A DNA stretch of 64,000 nucleotides. Origin: Caulobacter endophyticus (lineage in GTDB: Bacteria; Pseudomonadota; Alphaproteobacteria; Caulobacterales; Caulobacteraceae). The notes under the pieces are model-generated. The model worked only from the letters and a program-made list of their open reading frames with translations, made no database searches and was not told the DNA's origin. The translations under genes and the position numbers were made by a program. Location: NCBI RefSeq assembly GCF_029543245.1, contig NZ_JARQWV010000009.1, positions 124,001-188,000 on the forward strand. Reading direction: 5' to 3'. How positions within the stretch are numbered: the stretch's first letter is position 1; each line of letters starts with the position of its first letter. Shown one piece after another: positions 34,799 to 43,578 of this stretch.

Positions 34799-35782
34799 GT
34801 GTCTCCGCCCGTCCTCGACATCGCCGACCTGGAGCGCCGCCTGCTGGCCGGCGAGCGCGCGGCCCTGGCCCGCGCCATCACCCTGGTCGAGAGCCGCCGC
34901 GCCGATCACCAGGCCGCGGCCCGCGAGCTTCTCCAGCGCCTGATGCCCCATACCGGCCGCGCCCAGCGCGTCGGCATCACCGGCGTGCCGGGCGCGGGCA
35001 AGTCGACCACCATCGAGAGCCTGGGCTGCACCCTGACGGCGGCCGGCCACAGGGTGGCGGTGCTGGCCGTGGACCCCTCGTCGGGACGCCACGGCGGCTC
35101 GATCCTCGGCGACAAGACGCGGATGGAGCGGCTCAGCGTCGATCCCGCCGCCTTCATCCGCCCCTCCCCGTCCGGCGGCGCGTTGGGCGGCGTGGCCCGC
35201 AAGACCCGCGAGGCCATGCTGCTGTGCGAGGCGGCCGGCTTCGACGTGGTGATCGTCGAGACCGTGGGCGTGGGCCAGTCCGAGACCGTCGTCGCCGATA
35301 TGGTCGACATCTTCGTCGCCCTGCTGATCCCCGGCGGCGGCGACGAGCTCCAGGGCATCAAGAAGGGCCTGATCGAGCTGGCCGACCTCCTGGTGATCAA
35401 CAAGGCCGACGCCGATCCGACCAAGGCCGAACGCTCGGCCCGCGACTATCGCAACGCCCTGCATATCCTGACCCCCGCCCATCGCGACTGGACGCCGCCG
35501 GTGCTGACCGCATCGGGCCTGACCGGCGCGGGGCTCGATGTGCTGTGGGGCCAGGTCCAGCGCCACCGCGAGGTGATGACCGCCAATGGCGCGAGAGCCG
35601 CCCGCCGCGCCGACCAGGACGCCCGCTGGATGTGGGCCATGGTCAACGACCGCCTGGCCGAGGCCTTCCGCGCCGCGCCGGCCGTGGCTGCGCTGGTGGA
35701 CGAAACCGAGGGCGCAGTGCGGGCCGGCGATCTGCCGGCCTCGTCCGCCGCTGACCGGCTGCTGAAGGCGTTCGGGCTGTAG
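34799..35782 (+). CDS. meaB: Methylmalonyl-CoA mutase-associated GTPase MeaB
   Basis: This 327-residue G3E P-loop GTPase of the MeaB/ArgK family protects and reloads adenosylcobalamin in methylmalonyl-CoA mutase. Walker A is [10 protein letters not shown] near residues 61-70, AVDPSS lies downstream of it, the switch region [10 protein letters not shown] is near 155-165, and the base-specificity motif is NKAD near 200. GTG 34799 is the start. It forms a functional set with mutAB 3 kb upstream, although six unrelated genes separate them. Confidence 0.95.
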   Translation: MSPPVLDIADLERRLLAGERAALARAITLVESRRADHQAAARELLQRLMPHTGRAQRVGITGVPGAGKSTTIESLGCTLTAAGHRVAVLAVDPSSGRHGGSILGDKTRMERLSVDPAAFIRPSPSGGALGGVARKTREAMLLCEAAGFDVVIVETVGVGQSETVVADMVDIFVALLIPGGGDELQGIKKGLIELADLLVINKADADPTKAERSARDYRNALHILTPAHRDWTPPVLTASGLTGAGLDVLWGQVQRHREVMTANGARAARRADQDARWMWAMVNDRLAEAFRAAPAVAALVDETEGAVRAGDLPASSAADRLLKAFGL

Positions 35783-35827
35783 ACGACGCCCTCCGTTTCC
35801 GCGCCAATGCGGCAACGGAGGAAACCG

Positions 35828-36478
35828 ATGGCGCTGATCCTGCACGCCCACCCGCTCTCGTCGTTCTGCCACAAGGCGCTGGTGGCGCTGTACGAACTGG
35901 ACCTGCCGTTCGAACTGAGGATGGTCGACTTCGGTGATCCGGCCTCGTCGGACGCCTTCCGCGCGCTCTGGCCGATGGCCCGAATGCCGGTGCTGGAGGA
36001 CACGGGTCGCGGCGCCGTCGTGCCGGAAAGCTCGATCCTGATCGAATACCTTCAGATCCATCATCAGGGCGCCGCCCGCCTGATCCCGCAGGATCCGGAT
36101 CTGGCGCTGGAGGTGCGGGCCAGAGACCGTTTCTTCGATCTCTCGGTCCAGGTTCCGATGCAGAAGATCGTCAACGACCGCATCCGGCCGGCAGACGCCA
36201 AGGACCCTCATGGCCTGGCCGAGGCGAGAGCCCACCTGGCCACCGCTCTCGACATCGTCGAGCGTGACATGGAGGGGCGCACCTGGGCGGCCGGCGAGAC
36301 GTTCTCGATGGCCGACTGCGCCGCGGCTCCTGCGATGTTCTATGCCGACAAGGTCATGCCGCTGGCGCCCGAGCGCCCGAACGCCGCGGCCTATCTCGAA
36401 CGGCTGACGGCCCGGCCCTCCTATGCGCGCACGCTGAAGGAGGCCGAGCCCTACATGCGCTTTTTCCCGACGGCCTAA
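35828..36478 (+). CDS. Glutathione S-transferase family protein
   Basis: This 216-residue GST has an N-terminal thioredoxin-like domain (LILHAHPLSSFCHKALVALY; the RMPVLEDTGRGAVVPESSIL segment with the cis-Pro and glutathione-binding Glu-Ser) and an all-helical C-terminal domain (AGETFSMADCAAAPAMFYAD). It would conjugate or reduce substrates with glutathione. ATG 35828 has GGAGG 6 nt upstream and is preferred over ATG 35807, which would place that site inside the gene. It follows meaB by 45 bp. Confidence 0.9.
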   Translation: MALILHAHPLSSFCHKALVALYELDLPFELRMVDFGDPASSDAFRALWPMARMPVLEDTGRGAVVPESSILIEYLQIHHQGAARLIPQDPDLALEVRARDRFFDLSVQVPMQKIVNDRIRPADAKDPHGLAEARAHLATALDIVERDMEGRTWAAGETFSMADCAAAPAMFYADKVMPLAPERPNAAAYLERLTARPSYARTLKEAEPYMRFFPTA

Positions 36479-36524
36479 AGTCCGGTCAGGGAAGAAAAGC
36501 CTTCAAGATCAATACCTCACCACT

Positions 36525-36639
36525 CGTCATCCCGGAAAGCGCGAAGCGCTTATCCGGGACCCAGGGGCCGGCGCACTGCCAGTGGCCCCTGGGTCCCGGC
36601 TCTGCGGCCCGCTACGCGGACCTCCGGCCGGGATGACGA
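36525..36639. repeat. Intergenic palindromic repeat, family F
   Basis: CGTCATCCCGG and CCGGGATGACG form the outer ends; inside are GCGCGAAGCGC, a nested inverted repeat GGACCCAGGGGCC / GGCCCCTGGGTCC, and a second hairpin around GCCCGCTACGCGGAC. It lies between two convergent GST genes, where it may stop transcription from both sides. The CGTCATCCCGGA word is widespread in proteobacterial intergenic repeats. Confidence 0.78.
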
Positions 36640-36670
36640 CTTTTATCGCCAAGGCAATTGGGTCCGGCCC

Positions 36671-37288
36671 CTAAGCCGCCGCTTCCCAGGCGAGGAACTC
36701 CGGCGTCTCCAGCAGGCGCTCGCAATAGGCGCCGGCCGCGCCGGTGTCGCCGTAGTCCGACAGGTGCACGCCGTAGGTGCGGAAGCGCGTGGCTACCGGC
36801 GTGTAGAAGGCGTCGGCGATCGACCATTCGCCCAGCAGGAACGGCCCGCCCGAACGCTTCAGCAGCTGGTTCCAGCGCTCGGTGATCTTGCGCACGTCCT
36901 TCTGGGTGGCTTCCGACAGGTCGGCGTGCTTGATCAGGCCAAGGTCCATGGGGCACTCGCCGCGCAGCGACGAGAAGCCCGAATGCATCTCGGCCGCCGC
37001 CGAGCGGGCCAGGGCGCGCAGTTCCGGATCCTCGGGCCACAGCTTGGCCTCGGGGAACTTCTCGGCCAGGTATTCGCAGATCGCCAGCGAGTCCCAGACC
37101 ACCAGGTCGCCGTCCTTTAGGGCAGGCGCGAGCTTGCTGGGCGAGTGCTTGGCGATGTCGGCTTCGGTGGCGTCGCCGCGCCGCAGCTCGATCTCGATCT
37201 CCTTGAACGGCGCGCCGGTCCGCTTGAGGGCCAGCCAGGGCCGCAGTGACCAGGTCGACCACTTCTTGGTGCCGATGACGAGTTCCAT
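36671..37288 (-). CDS. Glutathione S-transferase family protein
   Basis: This 205-residue GST opens MELVIGTKKWSTWSLRPWLA; the Ser pair near residue 11-14 is the likely catalytic position. The sequence continues through LAPALKDGDLVVWDSLAICE (cis-Pro and glutathione-binding Asp-Ser). The helical domain ends LLGEWSIADAFYTPVATRFR. It differs from the GST at 35828 and is not a recent duplicate. It lies divergent from an MFS transporter gene with a 94-bp gap. Confidence 0.9.
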   Translation of the reverse strand: MELVIGTKKWSTWSLRPWLALKRTGAPFKEIEIELRRGDATEADIAKHSPSKLAPALKDGDLVVWDSLAICEYLAEKFPEAKLWPEDPELRALARSAAAEMHSGFSSLRGECPMDLGLIKHADLSEATQKDVRKITERWNQLLKRSGGPFLLGEWSIADAFYTPVATRFRTYGVHLSDYGDTGAAGAYCERLLETPEFLAWEAAA

Positions 37289-37354
37289 GACGGTCTCCTG
37301 TTCGATGCAGACTGGCCTTCCGGCTTAACGCGCGTCTACAGTCGCCTCAACGAT

Positions 37355-37372
37355 TAGAACAACTGTTCGAGG
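37355..37372. promoter_or_regulatory. Operator-like motif before the first MFS gene
   Basis: TAGAACAACTGTTCGAGG contains the inverted repeat GAACA-AC-TGTTC and ends at the ribosome-binding site of the MFS gene starting at 37383. A matching motif lies at 39208-39226 before the second related MFS gene, at nearly the same distance from the start codon. A common regulator of TetR type is plausible (inference). Confidence 0.5.
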
Positions 37373-37382
37373 AGGAACGCCC

Positions 37383-38717
37383 ATGGCGGAGACGGCAACC
37401 CCGTCGCCGGTGATCGCGCCCGTGTCGAGCGGCTATCGCCGCTATGCCCTCTGGGTGCTGCTGATCATCTACACGCTGAACTTCCTCGACCGGCAGGTGG
37501 TCAACATCCTGGCCGAGCCGATCAAGCGCGACCTGGGGCTGGCCGACTGGCAGTTGGGCATGATGACGGGCCTGGCGTTTGCGATCTTCTACACGGTGCT
37601 GGGCATCCCGATCGCCCGCCTGGCCGAGCGCAAGAACCGGCCGCGGATCATCGCCGCCTCGATCCTGGCCTGGAGCGCCTTCACCGTGCTGTGCGGCTTC
37701 GCCCAGAACGTCTGGCAGCTTATCGCCGCCCGTATCGGGGTGGGCGTCGGCGAGGCCGGCTGCACGCCACCGGCCCACTCGCTGATCACCGACTATGTGC
37801 CCAAGGAAAAGCGGGCCAGCGCCATCGCCTTCTATTCGATCGGCACGCCGCTGGGCACGCTGGCCGGCATGGCCATGGGCGGGTTGATCGCCGACGCCTA
37901 CGGCTGGCGCGCGGCCTTCATGGTCGCCGGCGCGCCGGGCGTGCTGTTCGCCATCATCGCCGCCTTCACCCTGGTCGAGCCGCGCAAGCAGCTGGCCGCC
38001 GATCTCGCCGGCCGCGCCGCCAGCCAGGTCAGCTTCGGCGCGGCCCTGGCGGTGCTGATGACCAAGAAGACCTTCTGGCTGGTGGCCTTCGCCGCCTCGA
38101 TCAAGGCCTTCGTCGGCTATGGCCAGGCGCCGTTCATCGCCTCGTACTTCTTCCGCAATCACGGCGCCGACGTCGCCGCCCTGGCCGCCCAGTTCGGGTT
38201 GAAGTCGGCCGGGTTCCTGGGCCTGGCCCTGGGCCTGATCGGCGGCACGGCCGGCGTCATCGGCGCCTGGCTGGGCGGACAGTTGGCCGACAAACTCGGG
38301 GCCAAGGACCTGCGGGCCTATGTCACCGTGCCGGCGATCGCCTCGCTGGTCACCCTGCCGTTCTACATCGCCGCCGTCAGCCTCGACTCGGTGACCGCCG
38401 CCATCGGCATCCTCACCATCCCCATCCTTCTGGGCACGCTGTGGTACGGGCCGGTCTACGCCACGGCCCAGAGCATCGTCGACCCGTCGATGCGGGCCAC
38501 GGCCTCGGCCGTGCTGCTGTTCGTGATCAACCTGATCGGGCTGGGTCTTGGCCCCGTCGCCGTCGGCGCGCTCAGCGACATGTTCGCCGGGCCGCTAGGC
38601 CTGGGCGAGGCCCAGGGCGTACGCTGGGCCCTGATCGTCTCGACGATGTTCGGCCTGGTGGCGTTCGCGCTGTTCTGGGCGGCCCGCAAGACCATTCGCG
38701 AGGACATGGTGGGGTGA
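37383..38717 (+). CDS. MFS transporter, Spinster-like
   Basis: This 444-residue inner-membrane transporter has 12 predicted helices. The N-terminal YTLNFLDRQVVNILAEPIKR segment and GIPIARLAERKNR (loop 2-3) are typical of bacterial Spinster-type members of the major facilitator superfamily, as is GVGVGEAGCTPPAHSLITDY. Substrates of this group are mostly unknown. ATG 37383 has GGAGG 7-11 nt upstream. A close relative is at 39239, and both are preceded by the same operator-like motif. Confidence 0.9.
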   Translation: MAETATPSPVIAPVSSGYRRYALWVLLIIYTLNFLDRQVVNILAEPIKRDLGLADWQLGMMTGLAFAIFYTVLGIPIARLAERKNRPRIIAASILAWSAFTVLCGFAQNVWQLIAARIGVGVGEAGCTPPAHSLITDYVPKEKRASAIAFYSIGTPLGTLAGMAMGGLIADAYGWRAAFMVAGAPGVLFAIIAAFTLVEPRKQLAADLAGRAASQVSFGAALAVLMTKKTFWLVAFAASIKAFVGYGQAPFIASYFFRNHGADVAALAAQFGLKSAGFLGLALGLIGGTAGVIGAWLGGQLADKLGAKDLRAYVTVPAIASLVTLPFYIAAVSLDSVTAAIGILTIPILLGTLWYGPVYATAQSIVDPSMRATASAVLLFVINLIGLGLGPVAVGALSDMFAGPLGLGEAQGVRWALIVSTMFGLVAFALFWAARKTIREDMVG

Positions 38718-38721
38718 GACG

Positions 38722-38850
38722 AAAACCTCCCCCTATGGGGGAGGCGATCGCGCCAGCGATCGGTGGGGGGAGGTAACTTCCAAGCTCGGCGGAAGCTGAA
38801 AACGGCCCCCCTCCGGCGCTTCGCGCCACCTCCCCCAGAGGGGGAGGATT
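38722..38850. repeat. Intergenic palindromic repeat, family A
   Basis: ACCTCCCCCTATGGGGGAGG and CCTCCCCCAGAGGGGGAGG flank GGCGATCGCGCCAGCGATCG and a central CTTCC..GGAAGCTGAAAACG segment. Order and sequence match the 386-514 copy. It follows the MFS gene and precedes a convergent small gene. Confidence 0.8.
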
Positions 38851-38853
38851 TCC

Positions 38854-39021
38854 TTATCGGCGTGGAAAGCAGTAGGCGAAGGGATACGGATCGGCGGGGA
38901 CGCCGGTGTCCCAGCGGTCCAGCGCCTTCATCGAGCGGGCGTGGTTGAACTGCGCCAGCGAGACGATCTTCGCCTCACGGACGGGCACTTCCTGCTCAGT
39001 CTTGCGGGGGGCGGCTTGCAT
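38854..39021 (-). CDS. Small hypothetical protein (55 residues)
   Basis: This short gene starts at ATG 39021 (MQAAPRKTEQEV) with a strong GGAGG site 6 nt upstream and ends FAYCFPRR. The sequence is hydrophilic with a conserved-looking centre KIVSLAQFNHARSMKALDRW. No family was recognised and no membrane helix or signal peptide is present. It converges with the first MFS gene across a family A repeat and is divergent from the second MFS gene. The good ribosome-binding site and protein-like composition support it as real. Confidence 0.65.
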   Translation of the reverse strand: MQAAPRKTEQEVPVREAKIVSLAQFNHARSMKALDRWDTGVPADPYPFAYCFPRR

Positions 39022-39207
39022 GAGAGACCTCCGACGCGACGGCCGTTCGACCGGCCTTGTATGAGGCCAGTAGGCGCTCCCTTTCCTGAACATCCCCGCC
39101 CCTTTCCGTTATCTCCGGTTCATCCCCGCGCCGCAAAGCCGCCACCATTCCGAAGCTTCGAAAAGGGGGTGGCGCTCTGCCTGACCTTGGATCACAGTCG
39201 GCGCAAA

Positions 39208-39226
39208 TAGAACAAACGTTTGAAGG
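39208..39226. promoter_or_regulatory. Operator-like motif before the second MFS gene
   Basis: TAGAACAAACGTTTGAAGG aligns with 37355-37372 as TAGAACAA..GTT.GA.GG and contains the palindrome CAAACGTTTG. It ends 12 nt before the start codon at 39239, overlapping the translation initiation region. Confidence 0.5.
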
Positions 39227-39238
39227 GAGAGAGTCAGG

Positions 39239-40732
39239 ATGGGCCAGGCGCGTGCGCCGGGCGGCGAGCGGCCGCTCTATTCCAAGGGGTACAAGGCCTC
39301 GGTGCTGGCGCTCTTGCTGGCGACCTACACCTTCAACTTCATCGACCGCACGATCATCGCCACCATCGGCCAGGCCATCAAGGTCGACCTGCATCTGACC
39401 GACACCCAGCTTGGCCTGCTGGGCGGCCTCTACTTCGCCCTGCTCTACACCATCCTCGGCATTCCGATCGCCCGTCTGGCCGAGCGCTGGAACCGGGTGT
39501 CGATCATCTCGCTGTCGCTGGTCATCTGGTCGGGCTTCACGGCCCTCTGCGGCACCGCGGCCAGCTTCGCGCAGCTGGCGCTCTATCGCTTCGGGGTGGG
39601 CGTCGGCGAGGCCGGCTGCTCGCCGCCCAGCCACTCGCTGATCAGCGACTATTACGCGCCCAAGCAGCGGGCCTCGGCCCTGTCGATCTACAGCTTCGGC
39701 ATTCCGCTGGGCACGATGTTCGGCGCCGTCGCGGGCGGCTGGCTGGCCCAGGAACTGTCCTGGCGGGCGGCCTTCGTCATCGTCGGCCTGCCGGGCATCC
39801 TGCTGGCCATCCTGGTCAAGCTGGTCGTCAAGGAACCGCCGCGCGGCCATTCCGACGTCGTCGAGACGCCGCTGGAGCCGAAGGCCGTCCCCCCCGCCGA
39901 ACCGGCCAAGCCGGCCTTCTCGCTGCAGAAGGAGTTTTCCGAACTCTGGGCCGTGACCAAGATCCTGTTCGGCAAGTGGCCCGTACTGCACATGGTGCTG
40001 GGCGTGACCATCGCCTCGTTCGGCTCCTACGGCTCGGGCGCGTTCGTGCCGCCCTACTTCGTGCGCGCCTTCGGCCTGGGCCTGGCGCAGGTCGGCCTGA
40101 TCGTCGGCCTGATCGGGGGCTTCTCGGCGGGTCTCGGCACCCTGGTCGGCGGCTTCCTCAGCGACTGGGCCGGCAAGCGCAGCGCCAAGTGGTACGCCCT
40201 GACGCCCGCCATCGGCCTCATCCTCTGCACGCCGATCTACATCATCGCCTACCTGCAGACCGAGTGGCAGATGACGGCGCTGATCCTGCTGATCCCAGGC
40301 GTCTTCCACTACGTCTATCTCGCCCCGACCTTCGGCGTGGTGCAGAACTCGGTGGAGCCGCGCCGCCGCGCCACCGCCACGGCCCTGCTGTTCTTCTTTC
40401 TCAACCTGATCGCCCTGGGCGGCGGGCCGGTGTTCACCGGCTGGCTGATCGACCACCTGGCCGGCTTCCACTTCAACCACCCGGACGCGAGCGGCATCTT
40501 CACCGCCCTCGGCGGGATGTTCTCGCCCGGCCCGATCGACTTCGCGAGCGCCTGCCCCGGCGGCATCGCGCCCAAGGGCGCGCCGGTCGAAGCCGCCAAG
40601 GCCTGCGGCGGCGCCATGGCCCGCGCCACCCAGCAGGGGATCATCGTCTCGCTCTGCTTCTACGCCTGGGCCGGCGTGCACTACGCCCTGGCGGCCATCG
40701 GCATGGTCAAGCACATGAAGTCGCGCGCCTAG
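39239..40732 (+). CDS. MFS transporter, Spinster-like
   Basis: This 497-residue transporter is paralogous to the one at 37383: YTFNFIDRTIIATIGQAIKV, GIPIARLAERWNR and GVGVGEAGCSPPSHSLISDY align directly. It is about 50 residues longer, with an extended central cytoplasmic loop (Pro/Ala-rich, EPKAVPPAEPAKPAF) and an inserted segment before the last helix (GIFTALGGMFSPGPIDFASA, containing two Cys shortly after). The substrate is unknown. It ends just before a family C repeat. Confidence 0.9.
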   Translation: MGQARAPGGERPLYSKGYKASVLALLLATYTFNFIDRTIIATIGQAIKVDLHLTDTQLGLLGGLYFALLYTILGIPIARLAERWNRVSIISLSLVIWSGFTALCGTAASFAQLALYRFGVGVGEAGCSPPSHSLISDYYAPKQRASALSIYSFGIPLGTMFGAVAGGWLAQELSWRAAFVIVGLPGILLAILVKLVVKEPPRGHSDVVETPLEPKAVPPAEPAKPAFSLQKEFSELWAVTKILFGKWPVLHMVLGVTIASFGSYGSGAFVPPYFVRAFGLGLAQVGLIVGLIGGFSAGLGTLVGGFLSDWAGKRSAKWYALTPAIGLILCTPIYIIAYLQTEWQMTALILLIPGVFHYVYLAPTFGVVQNSVEPRRRATATALLFFFLNLIALGGGPVFTGWLIDHLAGFHFNHPDASGIFTALGGMFSPGPIDFASACPGGIAPKGAPVEAAKACGGAMARATQQGIIVSLCFYAWAGVHYALAAIGMVKHMKSRA

Positions 40733-40738
40733 ATAGGA

Positions 40739-40901
40739 TCCTTCTCCCCTTGCGGGAGAAGGTGTCGGCGAAGCCGACGGATGAGGGGTTTCTCGGATCG
40801 CGCCGCCGCACCCGGTCGTGCAGCTTTCTCGCCGGATCTATTTGAGAGACCCCTCACCCGACCTGCTTCGCAGGCCACCCTCTCCCGCAAGGGGAGAGGG
40901 A
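40739..40901. repeat. Intergenic palindromic repeat, family C (inverted copy)
   Basis: This element is the reverse complement of the one at 11811-11976. For example, GAGAGACCCCTCACCCGACC and TGCTTCGCAGGCCACCCTC match the other copy's opposite strand exactly. It lies between the second MFS gene and purB. Confidence 0.82.
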
Positions 40902-40967
40902 CGCCGGTCCTAAGTAATAACCCGCTTCCCTTGACTCTCCGGCCTCACGCGACGAAACCCCCGGCCC

Positions 40968-42278
40968 ATGATCAGCCGCTACGCCCGCCCCGAAGCCGCC
41001 GCCATCTGGTCCAGCCAGACCAAGTACAAGATCTGGTTCGAGATCGAGGCCCATGCCGCAGACGCCATGGCCGAGCTGGGGGTCATCCCCAAGCTCGCCG
41101 CGGAGACCATCTGGGAGAAGGGCCGCGACGCGGTCTGGGACAGCGACCGCATCGACGAGATCGAACGCGTCACCAAGCACGACGTCATCGCCTTCCTGAC
41201 CCACGTGTCGGAAATCGTCGGCCCCGAGGCCCGCTTCCTGCACCAGGGCATGACCAGCTCGGACGTGCTTGACACCTGCTTCGCCGTGCAGCTGTCGCGC
41301 GCCACCGACCTGCTGCTGGACGGCGTGGACCTGGTTCTCGCCGCCCTCAAGCGCCGCGCGCTGGAGCACAAGTTCACCGTCTGCGTCGGCCGCAGCCATG
41401 GCATCCACGCCGAGCCGATCACCTTCGGCCTGAAGCTGGCCGGCTACTACGCCGAGTTCCAGCGCGCCAAGGAGCGCCTGGCGATGGCCAAGTTCGAGAT
41501 CGCCACCTGCGCGATCTCGGGCGCCGTCGGCACCTTCGCCAATGTCGATCCGCGCGTCGAACAGCACGTGGCCGACAAGATGGGCCTGGCCGTCGAGCCG
41601 GTCTCGACCCAGGTCATCCCGCGCGACCGTCACGCCGCCTACTTCGCCGCCCTGGGCGTCGTGGCCTCGTCGATCGAGCGCCTGGCCACCGAGATCCGCC
41701 ACCTGCAGCGCACGGAAGTCCTCGAAGCCGAAGAGCCGTTCGATCCGGGCCAGAAGGGCTCGTCGGCCATGCCGCACAAGCGCAACCCGATCCTGACCGA
41801 GAACCTGACGGGCCTGGCCCGTCTGGTCCGTTCGGCCGTGGTGCCGGCGATGGAGAACGTCGCCCTCTGGCACGAGCGCGACATCAGCCACTCGTCGGTC
41901 GAGCGCGGCATCGGCCCGGACGCCACGATCCACCTCGACTTCGCCCTGCGCCGCCTGGCCGGCGTCATCGAGCGCTTCAACATCTATCCCGACAACATGG
42001 CCAAGAACCTCGACAAGCTCGGGGGCCTGGTGTTCTCGCAGCGCGTCATGCTGGCCCTGACGCACAAGGACGTGTCGCGCGAAGACGCCTACGCCGCCGT
42101 CCAGGGCAACGCCATGAAGGTGTGGCGCGGCGAAGGCCGCTTCCTCGACTTCCTCAAGGCCGACCCGGTGGTCTCCAAGGCCCTGACCGACGCCGAGCTC
42201 GAGGAACTGTTCGACCTCGGCTACCACACCAAGAACGTCGACGTGATCTTCAAGCGCGTCTTCGGCGAGCAGGCCTGA
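40968..42278 (+). CDS. purB: Adenylosuccinate lyase
   Basis: This 436-residue enzyme of the fumarase/aspartase superfamily acts twice in purine synthesis: SAICAR to AICAR and adenylosuccinate to AMP. It opens MISRYARPEAAAIWSSQTKY and contains HQGMTSSDVLDT, RSHGIHAEPITFG (catalytic His) and the signature loop GSSAMPHKRNPILTE near residue 265. It has full length and an intact active site. It begins the purine region; the next genes on the strand are accessory, and purC follows 2.7 kb later. Confidence 0.97.
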   Translation: MISRYARPEAAAIWSSQTKYKIWFEIEAHAADAMAELGVIPKLAAETIWEKGRDAVWDSDRIDEIERVTKHDVIAFLTHVSEIVGPEARFLHQGMTSSDVLDTCFAVQLSRATDLLLDGVDLVLAALKRRALEHKFTVCVGRSHGIHAEPITFGLKLAGYYAEFQRAKERLAMAKFEIATCAISGAVGTFANVDPRVEQHVADKMGLAVEPVSTQVIPRDRHAAYFAALGVVASSIERLATEIRHLQRTEVLEAEEPFDPGQKGSSAMPHKRNPILTENLTGLARLVRSAVVPAMENVALWHERDISHSSVERGIGPDATIHLDFALRRLAGVIERFNIYPDNMAKNLDKLGGLVFSQRVMLALTHKDVSREDAYAAVQGNAMKVWRGEGRFLDFLKADPVVSKALTDAELEELFDLGYHTKNVDVIFKRVFGEQA

Positions 42279-42283
42279 ACCCG

Positions 42284-43036
42284 TTGAGCGAGCCGCCGAT
42301 CCTTCGTCTCAATCCGGCGCTGGATCCGGCGGCCCTCGCGGCCGCCTACGCCCGGGACGGCATGGTCCGCATCCCGGGCGTTTTCGAGCCGGCGGTGGCC
42401 GACATCCTGGCCAGGATGCTCGAAAAGGCTATCGACTGGGACGTCATCTGCTCGACCGAGACCGGCAAGGCCGAGGTGCTCGACCGGGCGACGATCCAGA
42501 GGCTGGGCGGGGCGGCCGTGGCTGAGAAGCTGAAGGCCGCCACCCTGCGGGCCCGCACCGGCTTCGCCTACGTCTATCTCGGCTATCCGATGATCAACGC
42601 CTACCTCGCCGGGCGTAATCCGGGCCATCCGATCCACGACCTGACCGAGTTCCTCAACGGACCGGAGATGACCCAGTTCGGGGCCCAGGTGATCGGCGTG
42701 CCCGGGATCACCAAGCTGGACGCCCAGGCCACGCTCTACCGGCCAGGCGACTTTCTCACCCGCCACGACGACACCGGCGACGGCGACCGGCGGGCGGCCT
42801 ACACCATCAGCCTGACCCGCGAATGGCGCAGCGACTGGGGCGGCCAGTTGCTGTTCCACGACGAGCTGGGCGACATCGAGCGCGGCTTCGCGCCGGCCTT
42901 CAACACCATGACCATCTTCAAGGTGCCCCGGCAGCACTCGGTGGCCCCCGTCGCGCCCTATGCCGGCGCACCGCGGCTGATGATCACCGGCTGGCTGAAG
43001 GACAGCCCGCCGGACGGCACGCCCAGGGCCGAGTGA
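42284..43036 (+). CDS. 2-oxoglutarate/Fe(II)-dependent oxygenase, paralogue of 18409 gene
   Basis: This 250-residue P4H-fold oxygenase contains TLYRPGDFLTRHDDTGDGDR (metal HxD), DWGGQLLFHDELGDIERGFA and TIFKVPRQHSVAPVAPYAG (distal His), closely matching the 18409-19152 protein along its whole length. The apparent start is TTG 42284, 5 bp after purB stops; no ATG or GTG gives a complete N-terminus. Its end overlaps the GTG of a DNA glycosylase gene. The target is unknown; the fold is closer to prolyl hydroxylases than to AlkB. Confidence 0.87.
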   Translation: MSEPPILRLNPALDPAALAAAYARDGMVRIPGVFEPAVADILARMLEKAIDWDVICSTETGKAEVLDRATIQRLGGAAVAEKLKAATLRARTGFAYVYLGYPMINAYLAGRNPGHPIHDLTEFLNGPEMTQFGAQVIGVPGITKLDAQATLYRPGDFLTRHDDTGDGDRRAAYTISLTREWRSDWGGQLLFHDELGDIERGFAPAFNTMTIFKVPRQHSVAPVAPYAGAPRLMITGWLKDSPPDGTPRAE

Positions 43037-43539
43037 GCGAGCAGGAACGCAAGCGCGGTTTCCCGCCGGTCATTGATCAGGACGTGCGCGTGCTGGTGCT
43101 GGGCAGCCTGCCCGGCGACGCCTCGCTGGCGGCGGCGCAGTACTACGGACATCCCCGCAACGGCTTCTGGCGGCTGATCGGCGCGGTCGTCGGCCGCGAC
43201 CTGGCGCCCCTGCCCTATGATGCCCGGCTGGCCGCACTGCTGGCGGCGGGCGTGGGGCTGTGGGACGTCCATGCCGAGGCGGTCCGCCCCGGCAGCCTGG
43301 ACGCGGCGATCAAGGACGCCGCCGACAACGATCTTCTGGGATTGGTCGACGGCCTGCCGCGCCTACGGGCCGTTGCCTTCAACGGCGCGGCCGCCGCCAA
43401 GGCCGGGACCCGGCTGCTGGCCTCGCGCGCCGATCGGCTGGCGCTGGTCGCCCTCCCCTCGTCGAGCCCCGCCCACGCGGCCATGGGCTTCGAGGCCAAG
43501 CGCGAGGCATGGCTGGCGCTCCAGGAGTGGCTGGCGTGA
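43033..43539 (+). CDS. Hypoxanthine/deoxyinosine-type DNA glycosylase (UDG superfamily)
   Basis: This 168-residue protein has the uracil-DNA glycosylase fold of the hypoxanthine-DNA glycosylase group. The N-terminal motif is RVLVLGSLPGDASLAAAQYY then GHPRNGFW; FNGAAAAK and the C-terminal LPSSSPAHA complete the pattern. Members excise deoxyinosine, the deaminated adenine product. GTG 43033 overlaps the oxygenase stop (GTGA). Being two genes after purB, it may limit damage from inosine nucleotides (inference). Confidence 0.9.
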   Translation: MSEQERKRGFPPVIDQDVRVLVLGSLPGDASLAAAQYYGHPRNGFWRLIGAVVGRDLAPLPYDARLAALLAAGVGLWDVHAEAVRPGSLDAAIKDAADNDLLGLVDGLPRLRAVAFNGAAAAKAGTRLLASRADRLALVALPSSSPAHAAMGFEAKREAWLALQEWLA

Positions 43540-43542
43540 ACG

Positions 43543-43568
43543 CTCCTCCCCCGCGAACGGGGGAGGAG
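43543..43568. terminator. Perfect hairpin between convergent genes
   Basis: CTCCTCCCCCG CGAA CGGGGGAGGAG is an 11-bp perfect stem with a stable CGAA tetraloop. It lies after the glycosylase gene and before the convergent DUF1842-like gene. It resembles one arm of repeat family A. Confidence 0.65.
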
Positions 43569-43578
43569 AGAAACGCGA

